NCBI RefSeq assembly: GCF_943373825.1
Contig: NZ_CALSBP010000002.1
Span: forward strand, 1,787,501-1,851,500
Direction of reading: 5' to 3'
Source of the DNA: Aquimarina spinulae
Lineage (GTDB): Bacteria; Bacteroidota; Bacteroidia; Flavobacteriales; Flavobacteriaceae
Length of the DNA: 64,000 bases
In this document: positions 46,213-55,464 of the stretch, piece by piece
How the letters are laid out: each line of letters opens with the position of its first letter
How positions within the stretch are numbered: the first letter of the stretch is position 1
Program-made: the position numbers and the translations under genes
Notes under the pieces: generated by a model
What the model was told of the DNA's origin: nothing
The model's input: only the letters and a program-made list of their open reading frames with translations
The model's database searches: none

Positions 46213-46905
46213 TCAACCTGATACCTTTATTATCTCTGTAAGAATATATCCATCGGTTATATTTCCTGTTACAGAATTCGCTATACTGCGATTAATATCA
46301 CCAGAAAATATACCATCCTGAGCATTCGAAGTATCAAAATCTCCCTTATAATTTGTAGTAGCATAGACTGCTTTGGAAATATTTTCGGGAAAAGCAACTT
46401 GAGTAATAAGTAATGATTGCCCCGATGATTTTAAAATTTCTAAGTGAAGATGAGGTGCTCTACCCGGGTACCATCCTGGATATATGCTTATAAATGAAGC
46501 ATTACCGCTGGCATCTGTAGTTTGCCTTCCTCTTAAAAATTTTTGACTTGTAAAATCCCCATCCAACTGACCAGAATACTCAGAATAATTTCCCTTTGCA
46601 TCACATTGCCAGATATCTACAACCGCTCCTGCTAATGGTTTACAATTATCATTTACATTTTGCACCTGTATTGTTATTTTTAAAGGAATTCCTGTACGAT
46701 CACCAATTATATTTTCTTTTACCAAATCTGCTGGTGTTTTTATTGGAAACGGCCCTGCTGTTTCCACTGGGGAGACAATACATGATCCATCATCTACTAC
46801 GCCTCCTGCATCATCATCTTTATTACAAGATGTTATTAACGTTGGAATTGCTATAATAGAACCTATACCTGCCATTCCATTTTTTAAAAATTTCTTTCTA
46901 TCCAT
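46213..46905 (-). CDS. intradiol-ring-cleavage-dioxygenase-like lipoprotein
   Basis: 230 aa. The N-terminus MDRKKFLKNGMAGIGSIIAIPTLITSCNKDDD combines a Tat-like start and a lipobox Cys followed by Asn-Lys-Asp-Asp-Asp, a surface-export type signal in Bacteroidota. The body matches intradiol dioxygenases: ETAGPFPI, GAVVDIWQCDAKGNYSEY (Tyr ligand), YPGWYPGRAPHLHLEI (Tyr and two His ligands). The Fe(III) ligands thus appear intact. Secreted members act on unknown, perhaps non-catecholic, substrates. First of a group of minus-strand lipoprotein genes (46.2-49.9 kb). Confidence 0.85.
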   Translation of the reverse strand: MDRKKFLKNGMAGIGSIIAIPTLITSCNKDDDAGGVVDDGSCIVSPVETAGPFPIKTPADLVKENIIGDRTGIPLKITIQVQNVNDNCKPLAGAVVDIWQCDAKGNYSEYSGQLDGDFTSQKFLRGRQTTDASGNASFISIYPGWYPGRAPHLHLEILKSSGQSLLITQVAFPENISKAVYATTNYKGDFDTSNAQDGIFSGDINRSIANSVTGNITDGYILTEIIKVSG

Positions 46906-47108
46906 AATATCATAATTTGTGGTTGCAGGGGCGTAATTACATTACTATAATATAGAAACGCCCCACAACACTTTATTAATCTGTATTTTCTATTACAACA
47001 TTTACTATGAATAACACCCCTTGCTATTACCTACTCTCTCAAAAGACTGAAATACATTTAGATGTTACAAAATGTTATATATAAACAACAACTAAAGTTT
47101 ATTTTACC

Positions 47109-48284
47109 CTATTTTTTATTAATATACCCTACAGCAGCATCTAAATGAATATCATCTCCTGCTGTAACTTGGGCAGTGGTGGGTATAGATAATATATCGG
47201 GAGTTATACCAATTCCTTCGAAAGATTGAAACGTATTATTATATTTAATTTCTACATCGTGAGTTGAAACCCGGGTTTTCCATTTTCCTCCCCCATTAGT
47301 TAAGGTAAAAATATCGCTCCCTGCAAAGATCCCAAAAGTCGTATTTCCTATTGTTCTGGTATGAGATTGGGTTTTGATAGCAGCTGTAAAATACTCTGCT
47401 GCACTTGCCGTTCCTTTTGAAGTTAGTACTGCAACTTTTTTGGTAAATTGAAATGTCCCCGAAGCTACAATGGTATTATCTTCAGGAAAAACTCCTGCTA
47501 CAAAGCCTCCTTCTACTCTGGCATCGGGATATCCTTCGAACTCCTTTGTTGCCCATTCACCAAGAGAAGCAACGGTACTTCCTGCAGATGTCTTTATACG
47601 TTGTTGTATCAATTCTATCGGGGTATTGTTTGCAAAAAATCTACCCGCCAAATAATATGCAAATGGTCCTTGTCCACCTCCATTAGTACGAACATCTATA
47701 ACAATCCCTGCTTTATTTTGCAGTGCTGTTAATGCTTCGTCAACAATAGCTTTAAAATTATTAAACTCGCTATCATTTTCGTTTACTGGTTCAAAATTTT
47801 TGGAATTGATATATCCAATATTAGAATCACTGGTTATAGTACCGTACGACAAATATGGATTATTGGTACTGCTCGAGACAATACTTACTTTATCAGCAGT
47901 ATTGTTTTGGACCATATTTTGAATATTCCTATCAAATTCTGGTTCAAACCCTGCTTCTTGATTGGCATTAAAAGTTAAACTACTATGCCCATCTTTGACA
48001 ATAGTCCCCATTATCGTTTCAAAAACTCCAAACAATTGATTATCCGAAGTTGTACTTGTAATTTTTGGATAGTATGTATCATACACATTCTGCCAGTCTA
48101 TATTTTTTCTGTGCATTAAAGGATAATGTCTATCATAGATCTCCCAAAATTCTTTAAATACCTTTTGTTGTTCTATTAAAGTACCATTACCATCTGGTAT
48201 TATTACATCATCATCTTTATTACAAGAACCAATAATCAATACCAACAAAAAACCTAATAGCGGCAATCTAAATATATTCTTCAT
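47109..48284 (-). CDS. S41-family peptidase, lipoprotein
   Basis: 391 aa with lipoprotein signal GFLLVLIIGSCNKDDD (Cys 21, again followed by Lys-Asp-Asp-Asp). The C-terminal protease domain (about 170-380) has GYINSKNFEP, DVRTNGGG and the nucleophile region SKGTASAAEYF, as in tail-specific or tricorn-core peptidases. No PDZ domain is obvious. Likely a surface-exposed serine protease. It lies 203 bases after the intradiol gene start and is probably transcribed with or near its neighbours. Confidence 0.87.
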   Translation of the reverse strand: MKNIFRLPLLGFLLVLIIGSCNKDDDVIIPDGNGTLIEQQKVFKEFWEIYDRHYPLMHRKNIDWQNVYDTYYPKITSTTSDNQLFGVFETIMGTIVKDGHSSLTFNANQEAGFEPEFDRNIQNMVQNNTADKVSIVSSSTNNPYLSYGTITSDSNIGYINSKNFEPVNENDSEFNNFKAIVDEALTALQNKAGIVIDVRTNGGGQGPFAYYLAGRFFANNTPIELIQQRIKTSAGSTVASLGEWATKEFEGYPDARVEGGFVAGVFPEDNTIVASGTFQFTKKVAVLTSKGTASAAEYFTAAIKTQSHTRTIGNTTFGIFAGSDIFTLTNGGGKWKTRVSTHDVEIKYNNTFQSFEGIGITPDILSIPTTAQVTAGDDIHLDAAVGYINKK

Positions 48285-48388
48285 CGTTATTTTCTTTTAG
48301 TAATTTAAAAATCGAACACATCTTTTTAAACATTTCAATTTATCTAGGTTGTAATCAAAAACCAGATGTATTCGGTTAATTGCATTTA

Positions 48389-49264
48389 TTATCTTTTATA
48401 AGTACCATCTGGCAATTTTGCTGGCATTTTATATGTTGGATTTGTAAATATTGCCCAGGCTTTTGTATCAGTTCCTTCTACTTTGCCCCTGGTGTTTAAC
48501 CTCCATTCGTTGTTAATTTCACCTAATCTATTTTCTTGTGCTCCAAGCATAGAACTCATTATCCAATATAAATATTCGCCAACCTGGCAATTGTAGTCAC
48601 AGGTAGTATCATCATAAGTATACCAAGCGCTGGCAGGATAGCTAGCTGGAGGAGATTGAAAGTTACCTCCACGGGCAACATCCATTGCTTTACTGATTTC
48701 AGATCCAGATTGAGAACTAAAGACATTAGGATAGGCTCTTTCATGCCCGCCATTAGTAATAATATGCCATACCTCTTCTAAAGCAGCATCAAATGATCCC
48801 GTATGCCCATTTGTATGCCATGTCGGTACGGTTTCGTCTGCTCCTAAATCTTGCCCAACTTCAAACCCGGCGGGAGGGTTAAAATTATCTCTATCTGCTT
48901 CTGTTTTCCACATAAACAAAAAAGCTTTGTTAGATTTCATCGAATTGTGAATCGTTGTATTATCAATCGAACCATCTTCATCATTATCTAAATACTGAGC
49001 CATTAAATTAGCAGCATGCAACAGTTTAACATCTTCTACCACAGCTACAGCATAAATTGGAATATCAAAAACCGTAACTTTTCTGTTAAATGCACCAAAT
49101 CCAGCATCTGTATTTTTTACAATCTTGAAATTAGGGTCATTACCTGGAGTAACTGTTCCCGTTGTTGGTATTGTTGCAATATCATCGTCATTTGAGCAGG
49201 CTACACAACTTAAAATGGTGTAGGTTACTGCTATCACATTTACTATTCTAAAATGGTTTTTCAT
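48389..49264 (-). CDS. surface-type lipoprotein of unknown function
   Basis: 291 aa. Signal ending in SCVACSNDDD. There is an EF-hand-like acidic loop (YLDNDEDGSID, about residues 91-101) and a conserved-looking block DAALEEVWHIITNGGHERAYPNV (about 160-182) rich in Glu and His that could bind a metal. Several Trp/Tyr and one Cys pair (TCDYNC) lie further on. I do not recognise a named family. It is 6 bases from the next gene (49271), so the two are surely co-transcribed and may work together. Confidence 0.6.
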   Translation of the reverse strand: MKNHFRIVNVIAVTYTILSCVACSNDDDIATIPTTGTVTPGNDPNFKIVKNTDAGFGAFNRKVTVFDIPIYAVAVVEDVKLLHAANLMAQYLDNDEDGSIDNTTIHNSMKSNKAFLFMWKTEADRDNFNPPAGFEVGQDLGADETVPTWHTNGHTGSFDAALEEVWHIITNGGHERAYPNVFSSQSGSEISKAMDVARGGNFQSPPASYPASAWYTYDDTTCDYNCQVGEYLYWIMSSMLGAQENRLGEINNEWRLNTRGKVEGTDTKAWAIFTNPTYKMPAKLPDGTYKR

Positions 49265-49270
49265 ACTTTA

Positions 49271-49879
49271 TTATTTTGTTATTTTATATTGGGTTATCTC
49301 TTCTTCAGTCATCCAGTGTACACTTTCTGCTGGAGCGGCTTTAATAGTGAAATAATAAAAATCCTCGGCTTCTTTCTGTGTAAATCCTACCGACTTGTAA
49401 TAGTTGATATATGGTAAATGCACGGCGTGACCTACAGGATATGAAGTGGCTATTGGTTCTCCGGGACCAGCTCCCCAGGAATGTACCCCGATGCGACTTC
49501 CTTGTTCGCGTGTTCTTTTTATCCCTCCTACATACATGTCTACTGCTCCTGAGGCAATGACAGAGCGTGCAGATAAGTGAAACTCTATACCACTATCATG
49601 CATTTTTTTGGAAACAATCAAATTAGCATCATCATCATTAGAACCAGGGCAATCCAGCATATTTATTCTTTTCAGCCTGGGGTATTTTGCCAATAGGTTA
49701 TTAAAATGAACAGGGGTAGTGCTTGTAATCGTACCATTCATTTCGGCTGTTGTATCATTTATAGACTTAAAGATTCCAAAATCACTTTGAGCCACATTGT
49801 TATCATCATCATTAGTACACGCCAAAAAGCTTACAGAGATTAAAAACAGAATAATAAGTTGATTTCTTTTCATTTTCAT
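49271..49879 (-). CDS. ClpP/crotonase-fold-like lipoprotein (COG3904 type)
   Basis: 202 aa. Signal ending in VSFLACTNDDD (Cys 21). The central part resembles periplasmic COG3904 proteins with a ClpP-like fold: DANLIVSKKMHDSGIEFHLSA, then IASGAVDMYVGG (candidate nucleophile Ser 110) and SRIGVHSW (candidate His 133). The third triad member is not evident. Family function is unknown, but a Ser-His pair allows a peptidase or hydrolase role. It overlaps in function and location with the S41 peptidase two genes on (inference). Confidence 0.65.
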   Translation of the reverse strand: MKMKRNQLIILFLISVSFLACTNDDDNNVAQSDFGIFKSINDTTAEMNGTITSTTPVHFNNLLAKYPRLKRINMLDCPGSNDDDANLIVSKKMHDSGIEFHLSARSVIASGAVDMYVGGIKRTREQGSRIGVHSWGAGPGEPIATSYPVGHAVHLPYINYYKSVGFTQKEAEDFYYFTIKAAPAESVHWMTEEEITQYKITK

Positions 49880-49979
49880 AATTCTAAAATTTTATCGTTT
49901 ATATCTACAACATTTAAATACAGCTAAACCCTAAAAGTTATTCCACAGAACAAGTCCGAATGCTTCTATCTGGACTTTT

Positions 49980-50849
49980 TTAATTACTGCTCGGTTGATT
50001 TAAAGCACTTATGGCATTCACAGTAAAATTGCCCAAGACAACTTTATTTGAGTTTGAGTTCATAATATTCCCCAAGAGATTTACGGGAGGTGTTGCAAAC
50101 AATTGGCTCGGATCTCCAGAGCTTTCACTATCATTTGCTTCTAATTGTAGACTTTGATTTAAATAAAACTGATACGAACTAAAATTGATATTACAAAACG
50201 TGATTCGTATTTCATTATATATGATTTCGATATCCTCGTCATCCTGTAACCTAAATAAATCAACTTCTACAGATGCACTTTCTTTACCATTAAACACTAC
50301 ATCATTAGATTGTGATGTATTAGATGAGATTAATTGCCCTTCATTAAATAACGCTACGGTAAACTTATAAAAGTTGGTATCATTACCTGGATCACTAAAC
50401 TCTATTTCTAAAATATCTAAATTTTTAATTTTTGCATTGGTAATAGGGACAACAGGCTTTAATAGCTCTTCTTTTGATTTAAATAGAGTTCCATCATTTA
50501 ATCGCACTTCTATCCAATACGAATAACCTATTGTAGTCGAAATAGATTGAGCTGAAGTATAGACGCCTTGATCAATCACAAAATCATTTGTAACTAGATT
50601 TGTATTTCCCGAAGTATCCTTTGCATACAACGATACCGAAGCATCATTTACAGGTTTTGAAGTTGAAGAATCCTGCAAAGGAACCGATTGTTGAATACGT
50701 ATCGAAACCGGAGCAGTCTCATTAGAAATAGAACCAAAAATGATAGTCTGAGGCTCATGAGGTACATCAACACTTATTTCTTTGGTACAACTAGAAATAC
50801 AAAGTATAAGTAAACTACTTGCTATGATTTTTATATATATACTTTTCAT
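49980..50849 (-). CDS. DUF4249 lipoprotein, partner of a TonB-dependent receptor
   Basis: 289 aa. Lipoprotein signal SLLILCISSCTKEI, then the DUF4249 family pattern: PQTIIFGSISNETAPVSIRIQQS, VNDASVSLYAKDTSGN, GVYTSAQSISTTIGYSYWIEV. DUF4249 proteins occur almost always right behind a TonB receptor and are thought to act with it at the surface in uptake. It is 5 bases from the receptor gene. Confidence 0.87.
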   Translation of the reverse strand: MKSIYIKIIASSLLILCISSCTKEISVDVPHEPQTIIFGSISNETAPVSIRIQQSVPLQDSSTSKPVNDASVSLYAKDTSGNTNLVTNDFVIDQGVYTSAQSISTTIGYSYWIEVRLNDGTLFKSKEELLKPVVPITNAKIKNLDILEIEFSDPGNDTNFYKFTVALFNEGQLISSNTSQSNDVVFNGKESASVEVDLFRLQDDEDIEIIYNEIRITFCNINFSSYQFYLNQSLQLEANDSESSGDPSQLFATPPVNLLGNIMNSNSNKVVLGNFTVNAISALNQPSSN

Positions 50850-50854
50850 CTTAC

Positions 50855-53263
50855 TTAAAATTTAAAATTATAGGTTATAAAAGGTACTGGTGCACCAATT
50901 ACAGAATATTGAAATGTTTTTAGTTGATTATTTCTCACAGAAGAATACACCGAGAATGGGTTTTTATGACTGTATACATTATAGACTCCGAACACCCAAT
51001 TGCCACTCCACCTTCTGTTTGGTTTCTTTTTAGGTGTATATGTAAAAGAAATATCTAATCTGTGAGTAGGTTTTAAGCGAAATGCATTTCTGTCTGAGTA
51101 GGTAAAAAATTGGTTTCCGCCTACTTCAAACTTCCCTGTTGCATAAGTTGTTGGTCTCCCTGTTTGATATGTAAAAAAAGCTCCGACACTCCATTTTTTG
51201 GACAATTCATAATTAGAAGTAATATTAAAAATATGAGGACGATCGTAATTAGAAGGATAATAATTTCCGCTATTAATATTCTCAGAATTAAATGAACTTG
51301 TAGTCTTTCTTTTGGTTACCGAATACGTATAATTCGCATTTCCTGTGAGCTTTCCTTTTGTTTTATACCCACTTAATTCTAAGCCATATGAATATCCTTT
51401 TGCAGTTAATAGCTGAGTTTCTAAGTTTTCATTCAAAAACAAATCTGCCCCATTTTTATATTCTACCAGATTTTTAAAAGTCTTGTAATATCCTTCTACA
51501 GAAAAATTATATTTCCTACTAGGAGTATCATAAGCATATCCGGCAGAAATCTGATTCACTTCTAAAGGTTTTATATGATATCCTGCAGGTTTCCATATAT
51601 CAAAGGGTAGTGTAGAATAGCTATTAGAAATCAGGTGTATATATTGAAACATCCTGTTGTATCCCAATTTTATAGCTTTCCTATTATTAAGATCATACTT
51701 AAGTGCTAATCGGGGCTCAAAACCATGGTAATTTTTAATCACTTCGTTGCTTTTATAACTACGTGATCCTGTAATACTACTCACAGTTTGTGGCACCTGT
51801 GTATCATAAAAGGATACTTTATTTGGTCCTAAGTTTCCGAACCAGGAATATCGGAGGCCTATATTTGCAGAAAACTTATTTAATTTCTTTTCGTAAGAAA
51901 CATAAGGTGCTATTTCCAGGCCTTTTTCTGTGCCAAAGTTCACTGTATTTATAGAAGTATCATTTCCTGTAATCTTTGCAGGAGTAAAACGATATAATGT
52001 ACTATTAACTCCAAAACGAATTTTGGTCTCTGTATTCTGAAAGAATGTAAAATCGGGTTTAAGTATCCAATTTTCTACAGCCGATTTCCAGGTAAAATTA
52101 CTAGCCGATCCGGCAGGCCCACCACTACTATTTTCTGATGACAACGAGTAATTATAACGACTGAAGACTCCTGATAAATTCATAAATAATCTTTCAGAAA
52201 AAATGTGATTCCATCGTATTGTTGCTGTACTGTTTTTCCAGGAAAAGTTTATACTTTCATTAGTGTTTTGTTGGGTGTTCTGTTGATCCTCATCGGTATC
52301 ATCAAATTTTAATTTCATCACATCGGCTCCAAAATATCCAGAGGCAAATAGTTTATTTTTTTCGTTGATATCCCAGGAGAGTTTAGCATTTAGATCATAG
52401 AAATACACTTTATTTCCTTTTAAACTTTTTATAAGCGGAAATGCTAAATCAAAATAAGAACGCCTACCAGAGACCAAATAACTTAGTTTATCTTTTTTAA
52501 TCGGCCCTTCGAGAGTTAACCTAGAAAATAAAAGCCCTAATCCTCCTTCTCCTTTAAATTGTTTATTACTTCCTTCACGCTGTCTAATATCTAATACCGA
52601 AGAAGCTCTGCCGCCATACCTTGCCGGGATTCCTCCTTTGTATAATTTCATGTCTTTTATCGCATCCGAATTAAAAATGGAAAAGAATCCCCATACATGA
52701 GAAGAGTTATAAATGGGTGCTTCATCCAGAAGAATTAAATTTTGATCAATATTACCTCCTCTTACATTAAAACCAGACGTCCCTTCACCCACAGAGGAAA
52801 CCCCTGCTTGTGTAAGCATAGCTCTGGTTATATCTGGCTCTCCTAATAAGGCCGGTAATTTTTTTATATCCTGAGGTTTCAGATTTATAGAACCGGCAAT
52901 AATGTTTCCTGTCTGACTTTTGTTGTTTGTATTTGTTGTTATAATAACTTCATCCAAATTATTGCTAATTGGCTTTAATTCGATGTTTATTTTTTTATTT
53001 CCCGTTAGATCAATATTTTGAATGATATCCTCATAACCCAGATAAGAAATGATTAACGTATGTTCTCCTTCTTTAAGCGTTAAAGAAAAGAATCCATATT
53101 CATTGGTTACAGCTCCTTTTCCCGATTGCTTATCATAGATTGTAGCTCCCAATAGTGTCTCTCCCGTAGTGCTATCTTTAATAGATCCACTAATACTATG
53201 AGATTGCGCCTGTAACGTATAAAAGGCAGAAAAAAAAGTAAAAATCAAAAATAGGTGTTTCAT
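50855..53263 (-). CDS. TonB-dependent receptor with N-terminal carboxypeptidase-regulatory-like domain
   Basis: 802 aa. Signal peptide to about TLQAQ; a CarboxypepD_reg-like domain (about 22-105, SISGSIKDSTTGETLLGATIYDKQSGKG); plug (about 115-230, with GFNVRGGNIDQNLILLDEAPIYN); 22-strand barrel ending in the aromatic FITYNFKF. It belongs to the FecA-like group with DUF4249 partner rather than SusC/SusD. The substrate cannot be told. An AraC-type regulator (53345) lies just upstream on the same strand. Confidence 0.93.
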   Translation of the reverse strand: MKHLFLIFTFFSAFYTLQAQSHSISGSIKDSTTGETLLGATIYDKQSGKGAVTNEYGFFSLTLKEGEHTLIISYLGYEDIIQNIDLTGNKKINIELKPISNNLDEVIITTNTNNKSQTGNIIAGSINLKPQDIKKLPALLGEPDITRAMLTQAGVSSVGEGTSGFNVRGGNIDQNLILLDEAPIYNSSHVWGFFSIFNSDAIKDMKLYKGGIPARYGGRASSVLDIRQREGSNKQFKGEGGLGLLFSRLTLEGPIKKDKLSYLVSGRRSYFDLAFPLIKSLKGNKVYFYDLNAKLSWDINEKNKLFASGYFGADVMKLKFDDTDEDQQNTQQNTNESINFSWKNSTATIRWNHIFSERLFMNLSGVFSRYNYSLSSENSSGGPAGSASNFTWKSAVENWILKPDFTFFQNTETKIRFGVNSTLYRFTPAKITGNDTSINTVNFGTEKGLEIAPYVSYEKKLNKFSANIGLRYSWFGNLGPNKVSFYDTQVPQTVSSITGSRSYKSNEVIKNYHGFEPRLALKYDLNNRKAIKLGYNRMFQYIHLISNSYSTLPFDIWKPAGYHIKPLEVNQISAGYAYDTPSRKYNFSVEGYYKTFKNLVEYKNGADLFLNENLETQLLTAKGYSYGLELSGYKTKGKLTGNANYTYSVTKRKTTSSFNSENINSGNYYPSNYDRPHIFNITSNYELSKKWSVGAFFTYQTGRPTTYATGKFEVGGNQFFTYSDRNAFRLKPTHRLDISFTYTPKKKPNRRWSGNWVFGVYNVYSHKNPFSVYSSVRNNQLKTFQYSVIGAPVPFITYNFKF

Positions 53264-53344
53264 AAATTGTATGTATAAAAATTAGGTACATACAAAATAA
53301 CGCCCCTATCCAGGCATAGTTTCACTCAACAAGTCCAGCTGCTT

Positions 53345-54448
53345 CTATTCGGACTTTTTTAGCGATAGTTCATACTGCTTAGGAGTCACACCTTCTAGAG
53401 TCTTGAAGGTGTTATAAAATGTTGATTTAGAAGAAAACCCTGCTTCCTGAGCTATCCCTAAAATCGATAACTGCTGAGCCATTGGGGTTTGTACTAATCT
53501 TTTGAATTCGGTGACCCGAAAACCATTTATAAAATGGTAAAAATTAGTTTTAGCATGAATATTTATAAGTTTGGAGAGTTCTTTTTCTTTTATTTGAAGA
53601 GATTCGGAGAGTGTTCGCAAATTTAATTCAGAATTTGCATACAACTTTTCTTTTTCGATTGTACTCTTAACTTCTTCAAATCGTTTTTGATCTTCAGCAC
53701 TAGTTTCATTAATTGTAATCGTATGTGCTTTGAATGATCCTGAAGGCAAATCTTGCGAATCATGGATAAAAAGAGATGCTTTAAATATCTCTGATTGAGA
53801 AAACCCGTTGTAGGCTATCCAATACACCATTACAAATGAAAGTACTATCGAAATCGAATCAAGATACGGATCCACCGTTTCTTCTTCAAAACCTATAAAA
53901 CCTTCTACAAAATCGAATACAATAAATGCAAGACTAATATAAATGATAGTTTTTATCCAGGATAGTCTCTTATTTTCTAATTCTGAATAGAAATTATTTA
54001 ACTCTAATTTAAGTCCTTGTAATTTTTTCAAAATCAATACATATAATACAATCTCAATTGCATATTCCATTAAATCAATAGTCCAGATCATTTCTTCAGA
54101 GTTTATAACAAATAGAATAATCAAATAGGTTATAAACAAAGGGATAAACACATACTTCAACATTTTTAGGTAAGGTCTATTTATCGTTTGATAGGTATAC
54201 ATGTATAAAAGTGGGGCAATACATAAAGAAATAAGAAAAAAAACACGGTCAAGAAGAGCATCTTCTTCTATTTCATAATCTAATAAATCAACAAAAATAT
54301 TTAGTGAAAAGATCCAAAGAAATAGCCCCAAAAAAATATTGGCTTTTTTATTAGCAGATTTCATTGTAAAAAAGAGAAGTCCCAACATTAGAGCCCCAGA
54401 AAAGGTAAGAAGCTCTAAAACTGAGAAAAAAGATAACTCTATAACCAT
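53345..54448 (-). CDS. AraC-family regulator with polytopic membrane N-terminus
   Basis: 367 aa. Seven hydrophobic helices occupy the first 225 residues (for example LTFSGALMLGLLFFTM, IFLGLFLWIFSLNIFVDLL, VFIPLFITYLIILFVI), then an AraC HTH (about 265-362, LRTLSESLQIKEKELSKLINIHAKTN and LSILGIAQEAGFSSKSTFYNTFKTLEGVTPKQY). A membrane-bound one-component regulator, likely to control the adjacent TonB receptor/DUF4249 pair (inference from position). Confidence 0.87.
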   Translation of the reverse strand: MVIELSFFSVLELLTFSGALMLGLLFFTMKSANKKANIFLGLFLWIFSLNIFVDLLDYEIEEDALLDRVFFLISLCIAPLLYMYTYQTINRPYLKMLKYVFIPLFITYLIILFVINSEEMIWTIDLMEYAIEIVLYVLILKKLQGLKLELNNFYSELENKRLSWIKTIIYISLAFIVFDFVEGFIGFEEETVDPYLDSISIVLSFVMVYWIAYNGFSQSEIFKASLFIHDSQDLPSGSFKAHTITINETSAEDQKRFEEVKSTIEKEKLYANSELNLRTLSESLQIKEKELSKLINIHAKTNFYHFINGFRVTEFKRLVQTPMAQQLSILGIAQEAGFSSKSTFYNTFKTLEGVTPKQYELSLKKSE

Positions 54449-54530
54449 AGATCCAAAGTAAGAATTATTTAATAAGATTTTAAAGAATCCTCTTTTGTTT
54501 TCTACTATTAAAATTCATTTTTAAACAATA

Positions 54531-54560
54531 AACCCTTGCGAGTAATTATTCACAAGGGTT
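54531..54560 (-). terminator. probable terminator of the cysteine hydrolase gene
   Basis: AACCCTTG and CAAGGGTT with a 14-base loop, followed on the minus strand by TATTGTTT. It lies about 75 bases after the stop at 54635. Weak because the loop is long. Confidence 0.4.
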
Positions 54561-54634
54561 CCTATCATAAAAAAATCAATCCTCAATTATGAAATAATCA
54601 CATTTCACATTTTTTTTGTAATCCTAATAGTTTA

Positions 54635-55363
54635 CTATTTAGAACTATTGATTTCTTTAACAATGTCTTTGGTAGTAAAAACATGACTAGCGATCATCTG
54701 AAAGTTTACTACTGCTGCCTCATAAGCATTTAAACCGGGTAAAATAGCTCCTGCCGTTGCATCTTTTACTACAGCTACATCAAAACCTGACTCTACAAGA
54801 TCTCTCATGTGGGATTCTGTACACAGGTTCGCAGACATCCCTGCCAATATTACTTTACTATACCCATGTTTGCGTAATTGTAAGGCTAAATCATTGGATT
54901 CTGGTCCATATACTTTGTGAGGACTTGTTACAATTACATTATCCTTTTTAATGTATTTTTTGTATTTATCCAACCAATCTGCTCCAGAGCCTTCAAAACC
55001 TTCTGTAGATAATGCATCTTTTCTATCAAACATATTAATTTTATGCATTAATGCTTCTAGTGCTCCTTCTATTTCCCAGGTATGATCATGAGGATAATAA
55101 TAATGCGGAGAAACAAAAACAGTAATGTTTTTTTGTTGCGCTACTTTAAATAATGCTTCGATATTATCAACAGTATTATTTGCTGTAACACTTTCTCCTA
55201 CTACTCCCCAGGTTACACCATTAGGGCTTAAAAAATCGTTTTGAGGATCTGTAATTACGATGGCTGTATTTTGATCTACAGTAAATCCCGGATCAGGTAA
55301 TTGTGCATATACATTTGTTAAACCTGATATAATTAACGTTATTATTATTACTAAATTTTTCAT
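54635..55363 (-). CDS. secreted isochorismatase-family cysteine hydrolase
   Basis: 242 aa. Signal peptide (to about NVYAQ). Triad motifs of the family are present: Asp in IVITDPQNDFLSP, Lys in the middle (SPHKVYG region) and the nucleophile Cys in LAGMSANLCTESHMRDLVE, followed by FDVAVVKDATAG. Members hydrolyse isochorismate, nicotinamide or other amides. An exported form is less usual and the substrate is unknown. It lies 102 bases downstream of the AraC gene at 55465. Confidence 0.87.
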   Translation of the reverse strand: MKNLVIIITLIISGLTNVYAQLPDPGFTVDQNTAIVITDPQNDFLSPNGVTWGVVGESVTANNTVDNIEALFKVAQQKNITVFVSPHYYYPHDHTWEIEGALEALMHKINMFDRKDALSTEGFEGSGADWLDKYKKYIKKDNVIVTSPHKVYGPESNDLALQLRKHGYSKVILAGMSANLCTESHMRDLVESGFDVAVVKDATAGAILPGLNAYEAAVVNFQMIASHVFTTKDIVKEINSSK

Positions 55364-55464
55364 TGTCTTATTCTTTAGATTAATACTTAATTTGACAATG
55401 CAAAGATGGTGTAGAGAAGCAAGTCTTTGTTAGGTAACTATTCCCGAAGTGTTGGCAATTTTTC

